From assembly GCA_916613615.1 (NCBI GenBank), contig OU744724.1, forward strand, positions 21,004,171-21,068,170: DNA of 64,000 bases, read 5' to 3'. Positions 1-11,599 of the stretch are shown in pieces. This DNA comes from Steromphala cineraria. Its lineage: Eukaryota; Mollusca; Gastropoda; Trochida; Trochidae. A program made the translations under genes and the position numbers. Under the pieces are notes generated by a model. The model did not search any database, was not told the origin of the DNA, and saw only the letters and a program-made list of their open reading frames with translations. The first letter of the stretch is position 1. Each line of letters opens with the position of its first letter.

Positions 1-657
1 ATGCTATACCATTTACTGGTTCTAAGGTGTTTTTTTCACTATTCGAGTGACAAAAACATTCACTATGGACAGTTATTTAACTTTTTCGTCACGTGACTAA
101 GTTCCAGCGGAAACGTCACGTGATTATGACATTTTTGCCATTTCTGCAAAAATGAATGAATTTTGCTCAATTAAAAGTTTTAAACTTGAAAGTGTGGGAT
201 TCAACTATGTCATTGCCAAATTAAATTAAAATGTAAATATGAGATCGTTTTCGAAATTTCCGTTTTAAAATTTCAAAGTTTCTTTTGGAATTCAGTGTAC
301 ATAGTTTTATGGAGTTGGGTAATGCATTCCATGCATTCAGCTATGGTTAAGGTTCAAAATGTACTTTAATTATTTTGAGAATAAAACATTCTAAATAACA
401 TTTCGTTGTATTCTCAAATCGTGTATTCTCGAAAAATGTATCCTGGACAACATAAGTGAGCGATATATTTAACATATTGATATTTTAGTCAGGGAAGAAA
501 CCAATAATACTCATAATTCAAAAAATTCCAAATACCCCTTGATCCAGTATTGATCAAGATTAATTGTTTAATCACTAATTTGAAAACACAATCATCTAAG
601 TAACTCATCACGCGTATCCCGTATAGAATATAGAATGTGCCTGTTATGCAAATTCTA
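1..657. other. AT-rich non-coding DNA with two E-boxes
   Basis: No exon-like frame is visible on either strand. The only notable motifs are a 10-bp palindrome gtcacgtgac at 88-97 and a second CACGTG-containing site at 115-124. Both match the E-box bound by bHLH-zip factors, but nothing nearby shows that they belong to a promoter. Confidence 0.5.
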
Positions 658-661
658 TTAA

Positions 662-1015
662 AGGGGCAGTAGCACGTTTTTTGATATTTTCATATTTTAA
701 ATATTTCACTTATAATTGTAAGTTAATGCTAAACGTATTAATTTGACAGTATCAAAAATCACATTACACAAGCCAATCATCCATGGTCAGAAGACAAAAT
801 ATGGAGATTCACATAAAATCCATTGGCGCCCATTATATGTGAACACCATTAATTCATTTTGTGTAAGAAAAAGGTATGGCATGGCCAAAATTTACGTTAT
901 ATAGTTGAATTAGTAATGCTTCATTCAGTTTAAATACATTATCTGCCAAATGAACCCTTATGTTTCATTCTCATGACATCACCTTATATTCCCCATAAAA
1001 CGTGCTACTGCCCCT
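662..1015 (+). mobile_element. TTAA-flanked MITE, copy 1 (full length, 354 bp)
   Basis: The element starts AGGGGCAGTAGCACG and ends with the inverted form CGTGCTACTGCCCCT. It is bounded on both sides by TTAA (658-661 and 1016-1019). A TTAA target duplication plus short inverted ends is the signature of piggyBac-type transposition. With no transposase frame inside, this looks like a non-autonomous derivative. Three more copies are in this window (18585, 37648, 51820). The interior has conserved blocks such as gtaagttaatgctaaa and gattcacataaaatcc shared with copies 3 and/or 4. Superfamily assignment is inferred from the TTAA only. Confidence 0.85.
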
Positions 1016-1019
1016 TTAA

Positions 1020-2121
1020 AGCATCACATCAAAGTCAAACCACAGGGGAACACTTCACTCACAGTGTATATCAGTTAAATGAAGGAGGATTTCTTCTCCG
1101 CAGTCACAATTACTTACCTGCATAAGAACTGGCTTCTACCATGCTGGTTCATGGTCCATGGACAGACAGCACCTTGAGAATGTGTCTACAAATGCATATA
1201 TCAAAGAAACATATAAGTAAACTAATAGGCTTATCATCGAACCTGTTCAAGAGAATCTAATTTGAGCTGATATCCAACATGTTACGTTAAATACACAAGA
1301 ACAAGTTTTATTCTGTAGTGCTGATAAACAGAGGGTTGCTTCGATATGGCTTATTAGAGACGGTATATGTTAGTTTAATGTTGTTTCACATCTCCGCGGT
1401 AATCTTTAGATTTGGAAAGCTTCAAAGACTTGAAGTTTCTGGAAATTTAAACACTTGGTTATCAAATGAAGAGGAATGAAACGTGGAATAAGAAGGGTTT
1501 AATCGACGAACATAAATAGGCTAGATTACATATAATGACTTATAAAAGTGCAGAACACTGAGTATTTAATCAATTCTTAAATGTTTGTTTAAAACGATAC
1601 ATTGACGGATCCTTGTAATCATATGATTAATGAAGAAAAAGAAGAAGAAGAAAATTATGTTATCTTATTTATCATTTTATCTATTCTACCATTGACTGTG
1701 ACTGCATGCCGTGCGTGAAAAATATGTTTACGAAATCTAGTGAATGGTTAGAAAATAATACTTAATTGAAGTATAATTTTGTTAATAGATATACAGATTT
1801 GTTGTGAAACTGATGTTCGTGGACGTTTGATTGGGGTGTATGGAAGTATTCAGTTAGGAAGGCAATTAATTACCTAGATAATATCGTTCGATATCAAGCT
1901 GTCGTGTATACGTAAATGAAATCTTATAATTGACATAAAACAGTTTGAACTATCAATATTCATTAAGAAAACATTTAAAATATCCCTTAAATATAGAATC
2001 CTTCAAAAAGGTACTGAAGATTGAAACTGTTATAAATTTGCACTTGAAGTGACAGAGGGTGGCAGTTATCTTGCACACAAGCATGCAGTGTTAAGCATCT
2101 TCCAAGCACAACACTTGTTTA
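1020..2121. other. Non-coding interval
   Basis: AT-rich DNA with no recognisable gene. A minus-strand AATAAA lies near 1310 and could be a poly(A) signal if the coding-like islands at 2.1-2.6 kb are real. A short purine run (gaagaaaaagaagaagaag) sits near 1632. Nothing else is supported. Confidence 0.4.
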
Positions 2122-2139
2122 TCAGCGAGAACTCCGTAC

Positions 2140-2240
2140 TTTAGGACCAAACAGCAGGAAACGTAGCTTCAAGATAGTCCTGTTTTGATTTCCGCTTTTC
2201 ACGGGTATTTCTGTGGTCTCAAAGAAGACAAGCTCAACCT
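2140..2240 (-). CDS. Candidate coding exon, unrecognised
   Basis: On the minus strand a strong acceptor (gttttgtttgcag) precedes an open frame that begins V-E-L-V-F-F-E-T-T-E-I-P-V-K-S-G. It runs 38 codons to a TGA at 2122-2124. A possible donor (aaa|gtacgg) would end the exon at 2140; without it the frame ends at the stop. Base composition and codon choice look more like coding sequence than the flanks do. No domain or family is recognised. The phase does not join cleanly to the neighbouring island at 2516-2581: the best donor plus this acceptor gives a TAG. It may be an exon of a gene otherwise unseen, or chance. Confidence 0.25.
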
Positions 2241-2515
2241 CTGCAAACAAAACACGTGAAAAACACCATCTGGCGGATTGAGCACGTGCAACAACAACGT
2301 GTTAGGTTTCCCGCCAAATTTTCGTCAGTCCAGTTCAGTTCCTTACTATTTGTATATTGACTCAGCCATTATCAGACCCAACAGTCTGCTATTTCTGAGA
2401 GTAACATGTTTTTATACATGGTCACGGTAAACACAGACTTAAAGATCATTACCAATAGGGGATCGGTTTCACTGTTTGTGTCATTTTCATTACAATGTAT
2501 AAACAGTCTGCTTAC

Positions 2516-2581
2516 AGATCACCAGTGGTTTAACTATCTCCGCGCCGCGGGCATCCTCGTGGGCAACAGGTGTCTCATCAA
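2516..2581 (-). CDS. Candidate short coding exon, unrecognised
   Basis: A 66-nt minus-strand block lies between a cttcag acceptor and a gtaagc donor. Its frame reads D-E-T-P-V-A-H-E-D-A-R-G-A-E-I-V-K-P-L-V-I. It sits inside a longer 48-codon open frame (about 2495-2638) and is unusually GC-rich for the region. An overlapping plus-strand frame of 59 codons (2406-2585) is also open, so the strand is not certain. No family is recognised. Confidence 0.25.
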
Positions 2582-5500
2582 CTGAAGCTGATCCAACAGA
2601 CGGGGGAAAATCGGTTGTAGAATTAAATGGACTGCATCTTCATTATTTGAAGTACCAATATAAACTAAATACACATTCCATCCAGAGCAAACCATGACAC
2701 TTATAGAGACAGAGGTCGTAAAGTGATATTCTTGATGACATCACGTGAACTCAGTATTCTATATAAGTTCCTTGCTAAAACTTCTCCAATATAACTTGGA
2801 CGAAATATTGAAGTTGGGGGCCATACTGTAGGTAACTGTGTTACTGTATCAAATATCACATTTCGTCAAAACGAACACATTTACATTTTATTGCCTTTCA
2901 TATGCAATGACATATAACAAGATCATCAAATAATGTCATTGTTTAATCAGTAGGAGTTTACACTATCATAAGAAATTATCGCAATTATCTTAACATGTCT
3001 ATTTCAGTCATGACATAGTAAATGGTTAGACTGACATTTTAATAGTCTCAGAAGTATTTTTCCCCCAATGTTGACACAAGAGTCCAGTTGCTTGAGCTGA
3101 GCGATCTAGACTTGCTATAATTTTCTAGACTGGGTTGGTCGTCAATTAAATATTTTTGCTCTATTAATGACAGGCTAAGTAACTGATTTCAAAATCTGGT
3201 AATTGGAAAATATATTTAGTGATTTCTTACCATTAGACGTACTCTTGTTGATAAAAACCACTTGTTCATCTTAAACTGTCAAAATGTATGCAGTTATTCA
3301 GTCTACACCTCCAATTTCACTTTTTAAACTTTTATTTTTATTTTCATAGCTTACAGGTTCTTCGTTACATGGTTGAGTGATAATATGAATACGATTTGCA
3401 ATTGTAACCAATTTATTTAATGTCTTACCTCCGGGTTACGGATATTTCCATTTGTTTTACTTATATTTATCAGTCACCGTGTCTTCGTTTCAAGACAATT
3501 TCCAAATAGTTAGAAAATAAAAAAGACGTATTTCGCTTGCTTTGAATTCGCATGCCTTTGTGTATTCCCAAATCGCCCATGAACAAACCACAATTTTACG
3601 ATGTGATATCTGATAGTTAAAACAACGTTTTTGTCAAACTCATTATTCATTCTTCACACGTTATTCACATTTTGAAAACGAACTGGTGTTTTGTGTCTTA
3701 AAACCGTCAAAATATGAAAATAATGTATTTTGAAGACACATATTAACTCAGAAAAGTAGGTTCAACTAATCATATTCATATTGATAGGGCTACGAAAAGA
3801 TAGCTGACTTACTTACAATAGTCATTCAGTACTGTAAAATGTGTCGGTATTCAAAAGTGCTTCATATTGAACATTAATGATAGAAAGGTAACGAAAATAT
3901 TACGGCAATAAAACAAGTTTTCTTTCCATATTAATATAGATCATAAACCGTGTGGGACAATAACCAGCAACATGGCCATAAGATTTCTTTAAATCATTAG
4001 GTTTAAGATTATAAGAGTTTTATATATCAAAACCTACAAACAAAAATAAAACCTAGTAAATGGAAAATACTCACACAATGTGTGATATGCACAAGTGATA
4101 CAGACTCATAACAGTAGACTTGTATATAAGCTAAATGTTGAGTAAAAGGTCGTGAAACAACCTTACAGAAACTTTCTGGAAGCTACAAGATTTCAAACAT
4201 TGCCTCATTTATAGTATCGTCGTATTAATGACAATAGGTACTCGTTAATGACTATGGTTAACTAACCTATGCGTTCCGATATATCACTCAAACTCACCAG
4301 TATTGACTTTCATTGAAGGAAAAGTATCTGTAGGTTTATCAGGATAAGCACCTCATACAATCAGAAATAGACACATGGTAACTACGGGAAATCCAAGGTG
4401 TTTGATAAACAAAGGAGACTTAATGGTTTTAAATTGTATAGCTCACATCAAACTTAAAGGTAGTGTGACATTTGAATGAAATGATATTCCAAAAACCGAA
4501 AATAAATATTCATAAAACAAAAAAAATTAAAATGAATTTTACTGATTAAGAATCATTGCTAATGATATTAGCAACTTTATAGAGTCCAACTGACTGACGA
4601 AAGGGTTCTTATTCATCATCTGATACTATGTGATGCACAAAGGGTCTTTGAAAGAAGAGCAATGAACAGGGAGCAAGCAGAGAGGGTACCACTGAAGCAA
4701 GAGTAAGCGTGATACGTGAGTGTTCGATTCTCGGAGGTGGCTTACTCTAACTAGAAGGCTAACGGTTTCTGACACTTCACACAACACTAAACGTCGTGTC
4801 CAGATAATGAATACTGTTCGTGCTTGTTTATACGTCAATAAAACGAGGGACCTACAAGACTTCCACGTCATTAAGAAAACGTGACTGCATCAGAGAAGAG
4901 AGGTGAAGACTTTTATTAAAATCAGGAATTGTGTTTTTGTCTACGAGTACTTTGGGGACGTGCTTTATGATGAAGATAATTGATGAAACTAGGCGCTCCT
5001 CCAATAGTAATTGTCTGAAGAATAAAACCCAATCCTGGCGAGTCAGTGGAAATGAAGAAAGTTCATGGCAACGTTTTGTGAGAAAATGAGAGATCACAGT
5101 CGGCGTTTATGAAAAATGATTTTTTTCACAACAAATTGAAACATCATATGTGTTATGACCTTCCTTAAGAATTGTTATTTGATTCAATTGCATAACCATA
5201 CATGCACAAATACCATAAAATGGATTTTTTATTTTCTAAATCCGCCTAACACCTCACTTACGTAAATTACGAGGCTGGTGATTGAAATTGGTTTTCTTGC
5301 ACAGATTTAAAGAACAAAACTGCATAGCATTGTTAAATTGCATGATTTACATATCAATGGTATACCCTTAACTCGAATACCGTAAAATAGAATCGAAAAT
5401 AATCAAATCACAATGGAACAAAAGTGTTATTAGTGAATCGTTGCAATCTTAACTCTGAACTTGCCAATATACCATCACCATCAGATAACAGTTGGTGGTA

Positions 5501-8500
5501 CATATGTTTCTCAGAGTAGCAATTTCTTTATCAGGATGGCATGAGAAAGACAAATATGTTTGGAGATATTCCATCTACAGTTTATGAATCACATCGCTTA
5601 AACTGTAAACTGGTCAAAACATACACATCATATACCAACTACTCTGAACTAACTTTGGTCAAGACACCATCAATGGAGACCATCTTACCCCGACTTACAG
5701 TCCCTCATGTACGTATACGTGGATGTTGGTTGAAGTGTACCCATAAATCACCCCGTTAACAACATACATACGCAAGAATACCCGACCAGTGGTAAGAGGT
5801 AAGTGGCTGAGCTATATCCAAGCCCCTAATCTCGCTTAAATCCCCGGATTAACGCGCTAAGCCCTTGAAGGGACTCTGAGAGTCGAACGTCATTCAAATC
5901 TCGTCTCGCGTATGTATGAGAAAATTCGAGATTACTCGTTATCTGAGAATAGAAACGGCGTTGGTCTGGCCGTCTCGTTCCGACTGTTGTTGAATGGATA
6001 ACAACTTGCACTTGAATAATGTGGAGTAACTCTCCGCTCTAAGACTTTCATTGACAGGGAATAATAGACTACCAGTGAAAAATGATTTGATGATTGTTGT
6101 TACCTTTACACGTGGAAAGTGTAAATAATTATGTTTCTCATTTTAATTTCATAGCCATTCTATGCGCATTCTGTTAGGAATGCGAGGTATTGAGGAATGT
6201 GGTAACTAACACCCCCCAAGAATGTACAGGTGTACGGGAATTGTGGAGATAAAACTAAAACCGCTTTAGAAGTCCCTCCAGATGTTCACAGTGTAAGGAT
6301 AGACCTCTGCAATATAACATTTCTAGATCTGAATAACGATAACAAAATTGACAAAAAAAATAAATTCGTCATTAAATAGTCGTTTAAGAGCAAAAACATT
6401 TACAAAGGAAATAGCTTTCACTAGGAAACATATGACATTACATAAACACGTTAAACAGTCCGTAACAAATTCATTCTGGCGTAATTTTGTTGGTTTAAGC
6501 ATGAAAACATCGCATAGAGATGCCATTATTTAAGTAGAAACGAGTTTCGAATATGACTGATAAAATCAACAAATAGATCTAAACGATAGGAAATAGATCT
6601 CCTACAGAAGTGCATTGTGTGGCAAACTGCATCGACACAATCAACAAAACGACCCCTAAAATCTTGAAAGTGTGATAGAAGATTCAGTTATGTTTTATGA
6701 AACTTTATCGACACAACTATAGCAAAATGTCACATTAAATATTTAAACTGTGATACACGATGGTATGTGTTTGATAATTAAAAGATTTACGTAAATGATA
6801 TGCAGTTAGGAAAAACAACGATACTAGAAGTAATGGGTGCAGTGAATCACAGCAAGTGTGCCTGAGATGGATGAAAAGCATGAACAAACATAAACGAGTG
6901 ATCATCATTATTTCTTTGTGATCGGCGGATAAGAACTAAGGATATACTGAACAACCAATAAAATGCTTCCAATGCAAATTCTGGACACAACAATATCAAT
7001 CAGGTAATTATAAAATGGACAGAGATAATTAGACATGTATACGTATTTATGTTTGAATGATAAATAATGATCTATTTGTTAATTGCCACTATGATAAGAT
7101 AAGTATAAACGTTTCAAAATCCGTAACTTAATTCGGTATGTCCAGTTTAAACATGAGCAAAAAAAAACAACTGTTTACTATGAATTGGAACAATGATTGC
7201 ATGAAAGAATGAAAGTCTTGTCTGTGTTGATTATGTTGTTTGTAGATCAATAAAATATAGAATAGGATACTGTTTAAAAGGCGTTTATTTTATTTATTCA
7301 TTGGGTTAATTTAGTTACTTAACAGACCACACCGCATTATACTTGGTGGGTGGCAATGCATATCTGAATATTGATATAAATCAGAACTTATTCAAAAAGG
7401 TTCGTTAATTTATTTTACCATTATTTGTTCCTATCTGTTCTTTACTGTCCATCTTATTTAATGAATGTAAATAATATCAAATGTACATAAATCAATAAGG
7501 AAAAGGACGTTCTAAGTTGCATAACTTGTACCTTATACCTTTCTGATGAATAAAATATGTTACAAAATAGATATTTATATGCCATCTTCATAATATGATC
7601 TTTTTTCTAATAAGCATGGTTGACACCGAATATGCATATCCGTAGTTTAAAGATATAAACAATCTAAGCGTGACGGTATGTGAATTGCAAAAAGCACTTA
7701 TATATTCTGCCAAAATGTCATCTGGGGAATTGTCAATGAATAAATGACTGAATTCTCTCTTTTATATAGAGAAAATCAACTTCTAAAATGATAACATATG
7801 TATTTTAAATCTAAAATATCTTGAAAACAAAGCAGTGAAAAAAAAACGTATATTCTGGCAGGTAATTGTTTTAAAATCATTTAAGTATAAAACACATTTT
7901 TTAAAAGTCAAAAGTAAATTAGACATAAAGAATGTATTCTTATAAAAACGAAAACATTTGCATTTTTATTTCAGCAAATAGAAAGAGGTTAAATTCATGG
8001 TTTTATTTACCTACTTCATTGACTTACATTATTGAAACCATTTCAAAACGTTCAGGAAAAGGACCCCGGTTTTATGTTTCGGATTGAAAACAAGATTTGT
8101 TGCATTCAGGCATATGTATATATAGTTGTAATGTTTGAAAAGTTAACAGACAAATGAGTTGAATCTAACGCTCCTTTAACACCCCCTATTAAAATAACAA
8201 ATATATACCGGTGTATATTACGGAGTGATGGATTTACAACAGTATAGTTTATGTTTTATCTCGTGAAGGAGAAAACAATGTTCTATTTGTAAGTGCTATC
8301 TTGTTTAGATAATCACCGCCAGGTGTTCGGTATAAAAACATAAACGCTGAAACATTATGAATGAAACAACACATTGTTGTACAAGCCGCCACATTTAGAA
8401 AACAAACATACGGTTTCCAAGTACCTTCATTCAGTCGACAACAGGTTTTACGTTGGTTTGAACGACTGGTTTGTTAAAGAGACACCTCATTACTTTCTTG

Positions 8501-8835
8501 ATACATGCTTTGGCTTCTATACGTGTCAAAAACATTAATAATGATATTCATTCAGAACATCTCGCATTATTCCTTAAACGCCATGACAATCAAAAGTTTC
8601 AAATGGAAATCAAAACCCTTATCCATGTGTAAAAGAAATTGACAATACTTGTTACATTACCTTTCAAACAGTCTAAACTGATATAACATCTTCTAAACAT
8701 TAAGATAAGTTTTCATCATATATGCTACTTTTGACTATTTGACGCCGTCACTGTCCGGTTTTCGATCATTATCGCAATTCATTTCTTTATACTGTCTCTC
8801 TACTGACGATTTACATCAAAATGATAATTTTCAGG
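2582..8835. other. Non-coding interval, nothing firm
   Basis: About 6.2 kb of AT-rich sequence. Open frames around 4626-5097 (minus), 5541-5759 (plus) and 5826-6011 (minus) show no family motif and no convincing splice context. A tRNA B-box-like string (gttcgattctc) near 4720 hints at a decayed SINE but has no matching A box or tail. No tandem array or long inverted repeat was noticed. Confidence 0.4.
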
Positions 8836-8847
8836 AACATTCAGTAC

Positions 8848-9040
8848 AAGAGATTAATACCATTTAGATACTGAACAAATGTAACAATGTTAAATTTGGG
8901 ATCACACTATCTTCAATAGTACAGTTCCTGTACTTTTTCGGGCCGAGTCCCATGCGGGATTCGAACCCACACCCTCAGAGTCAGGCAACACCGCCAGCAA
9001 TGACCATACCAACAGCTTACCAACTCTCCATCCACATTGT
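8848..9040 (-). mobile_element. tRNA-derived SINE, family A, with 12-bp target duplication
   Basis: Read on the minus strand this has a tRNA-like head with the pol III B box (gggttcgaatccc). A body follows that ends gttcagtatctaaatggtat. It is flanked by a perfect 12-bp direct repeat aacattcagtac (8836-8847 and 9041-9052), the hallmark of LINE-mediated insertion. The same family recurs at 45938, as an inverted pair at 17746 and as an interrupted copy near 22800. The intact duplication suggests a fairly recent insertion. Confidence 0.85.
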
Positions 9041-9052
9041 AACATTCAGTAC

Positions 9053-10899
9053 GTCTCAGTAAAAATTAAAAATCATTAAGTCGTGCATATTTGACGGAGT
9101 GTCTCTTTAAATGACTTGTTGGTTCAACATTGGAGCTCTGTAATAAATGGAAGCCAATTGGAGTGTATCTGGGAGATTGAAGTTAGGAAGGAAACATCAG
9201 AGGGGCTGTCGATCCGTCTTGTTTATTTTGTGAAATATTACGGCTTTATATCTTCCTATAGATAAGTGTTTTTATTTGTAATGTCTATTGTTTGCCGTGG
9301 CCTATCACTAGTTAAACATTGGGTCACGTCAATGTAAGTCAATAAAGAACATTGTTATTCAATAGCTTACAGTCGGTTCAGTCCTGTGCTGTATGACTCT
9401 ATATTGAATGCCGGGTATTGGATAAGGTTACGTAGTATAAAGGTTACGAAGTATAAGGAATAAAAAGTAAAACGATCTATACATTGTTGAATGTTTATGG
9501 GAGATAAGGAAGGTGCGAAAAGATAATTAACTTTTGTGTAGAATTTGTTTGAATATGAAGATATAGGACTTGGCCTTATTAAAGAGATGTTGGTGTTTAA
9601 CCTATACCTAATGTGGCATTTAAATCACATAGAATATAATACAACTTTATGCCTGGCTCATTCCTTATTGAATTGATTGTAATATCTCGAATCATTTTAA
9701 CACTCATTAACACCTTTAAAAATAAAGATTGATGGAACCGGGATTCCTACACCGATCTAATTCTGAAAAATAATATTTTTTATTAAAATATAAGAAAGTT
9801 GCTTCAGAGCCATTAGTTATACCAGATGTAGTTTTCTACAGATGTAGACTTGCGTTTCAAATATCTTTGTTAATGTCAAATGAACTGCAGTCGGAGTAGA
9901 CTATATAAATGACATCGCAGCCTCGGAGGCTTTTTTTTGTTTTGCTTGACGATTGTGTCACATTTTGTCTATATTTTATCAAAATCTTTACCAATGGATC
10001 TTTCATCGACCTTAATCACTTCTTGATAGAAGAACTCTAAGCTTTAACAAATTCAAGATATAAATTTGAATATTTTTGTCAGCTTTGCCTACGAGGATAT
10101 TGAGCCTGGTGTTTTGCCGGATGTTCAACCAAACCACATCTACGAAGCTCCTTCAGTAGCCTTTATTTGACCACGGCAAGTGCTCTTGTCGAGATATATT
10201 TTCAAATATTTAAGTGACAATCAAATTAAGCATTTTGGCAGTTCCCGGGTGTGAGGACAATTTAGTTCGTGATATTTTGCTCAAAACCTTTTGCATTCCG
10301 ACAATTCAGTTGGTTGAAAAAAAAGACATTTTTATCAAAATAGTTTAGAGTGTTAAGAATATTTTAAATGAAAAACATTACTTTTATGTGTTAATCATCA
10401 TAGAGATTTGCAAAGATAGTGTAACCCTCCCTTTAATTACAAAAGTCTTTGACCAGTTTCTTTCAGTTTTAATTAAGCATTGTTTCTATGGCTGCTGCAA
10501 AGCCAGCCATCAACTAAACTTCTTAAGGTATAATGTCACTCAAATGAACTAAATACCGATTTTGTTGAAGCGGTGTGACTGGGCCCACTTCTCCCCATTG
10601 GCAGTAGGTGTTTAAAACAGTACAATCAGTGGAAACGTTCATGAACGTGGGGAGACACATTGATATCTTATCACAGACACGATGTTTCTTTCATTACATT
10701 TAACATGGCAAATTTAGCTCTACTTCTTTTACCTATAAACCGCCTGCAATTCAAGTCTCTCTCTGGTGTCTTATAGGGATAGGTGTAACCTATAATCAAC
10801 CTTTGTCTCACACTCCATATGGTTTTACTATAGAAAACGTGCTATGTCTTCTGTAATGACTTAGCTACAGTTTTATACTTTTATTTGCTACTCATATTT
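9053..10899. other. Non-coding interval
   Basis: No exon or repeat is recognised. A small hairpin gcctcggaggc followed by eight T lies at 9920-9938. It resembles a bacterial terminator but has no such meaning in this context. Confidence 0.4.
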
Positions 10900-10985
10900 T
10901 GTGAATTATATTGCAATTGTACATGGGCCATTGGCCTACAAACCGAGATAAAATGAATTAAATTGTACTATATAAATAAACTCAC
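10900..10985 (+). mobile_element. Possible LINE 3' end fragment
   Basis: The string gggccattggcctacaaacc, followed by an A-rich ataaaatgaattaaattg, resembles the 3' termini of CR1/L2/RTE-type LINEs, which often carry a GGCC-paired stem just before a short A/T-rich tail. No reverse transcriptase frame is visible upstream, so this would be a short 5'-truncated copy. The assignment is by resemblance only. Confidence 0.3.
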
Positions 10986-11137
10986 CTTTACATAAGGTAT
11001 TAAAAGATTTGAATTTTGATTAAAATATGATACAACAATCACTGATCGACTAGTCGTCTTAAGTTGTACCCAAACAAAGCATGAGAGGTTTCCAATCATA
11101 AATCTTACTAAGGCTAGGACTCGTCATCTTAAGAATG

Positions 11138-11359
11138 CTAAGAGGACCATAGTATTTTAGTTTGCAAAGTATGCATATATAGGTAATACGACAAACCGAT
11201 TATAGACCTGAAACAAACGATTACATATAGGAATCCGTAGAAACAATCAAACCGTACTTCCTTAAGCCTCTGTTTGGACGAGGAAGTCGAATAAAAGGAA
11301 GCAGTGTTCAAACAACGGATCTCCAAGATACACCAAATGCTTACAAGATATACGATGAA
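11138..11359 (-). CDS. Open frame phase-compatible with the exon at 11401-11562
   Basis: A 74-codon minus-strand frame follows an atatccag acceptor (11360-11361). It contains two hydrophobic stretches, one at its start (F-I-V-Y-L-V-S-I-W) and one in the middle (around F-Y-G-F-L-Y-V-I-V), and ends in TAG at 11138. It is in the correct phase to continue the neighbouring exon. However, the intervening gt...ag segment is only 41 bp, very short for an animal intron. A second frame here, reading G-D-P-L-F-E-H-C-F-L-L-F-D-F, also looks coding-like, so the frame is ambiguous. No family is recognised. Confidence 0.2.
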   Translation of the reverse strand, partial: FIVYLVSIWCILEIRCLNTASFYSTSSSKQRLKEVRFDCFYGFLYVIVCFRSIIGLSYYLYMHTLQTKILWSS

Positions 11360-11400
11360 CTGGATATTAATTAATTACAGCAAGTCTGACATATTGATAC

Positions 11401-11562
11401 CTTGTTGATACTTTGAAAAGCCCGTTTACACACTCTGAGGACAAACTGGGCTATTGGAACATCAACACGGAAAGGGAAGTTGGCCAGTGTTTTGCCGTTA
11501 GAACGGACAGTTTGGTAGAAGTCATTAAAGTTTAGCAAACAGTGACGTCTACAGCGCTGCAC
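11401..11562 (-). CDS. Candidate coding exon, 54 codons, unrecognised
   Basis: This is the best coding-like island outside the WD40 gene. On the minus strand a ccacag acceptor precedes 162 nt, exactly 54 codons in phase 0 at both ends, and an AAG|gtatca donor follows. The frame stays open for 86 codons including flanks. It encodes an ordinary mixed composition with blocks such as F-N-D-F-Y-Q-T-V-R-S-N-G-K and R-V-D-V-P-I-A-Q-F-V-L. I recognise no domain. It could be an exon of an unseen gene, a decayed gene or a transposon fragment. The direction agrees with the candidate islands at 2.1-2.6 kb, but no link is shown. Confidence 0.38.
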
Positions 11563-11599
11563 CTGTGGATTGAGTGTGTGTCTTAGTGCGAATGACGAC

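Noticed and set aside
9920..9938. Hairpin plus T-run resembling an intrinsic bacterial terminator
   Set aside because: The window is clearly eukaryotic, with spliced exons and SINEs; such hairpins occur by chance.
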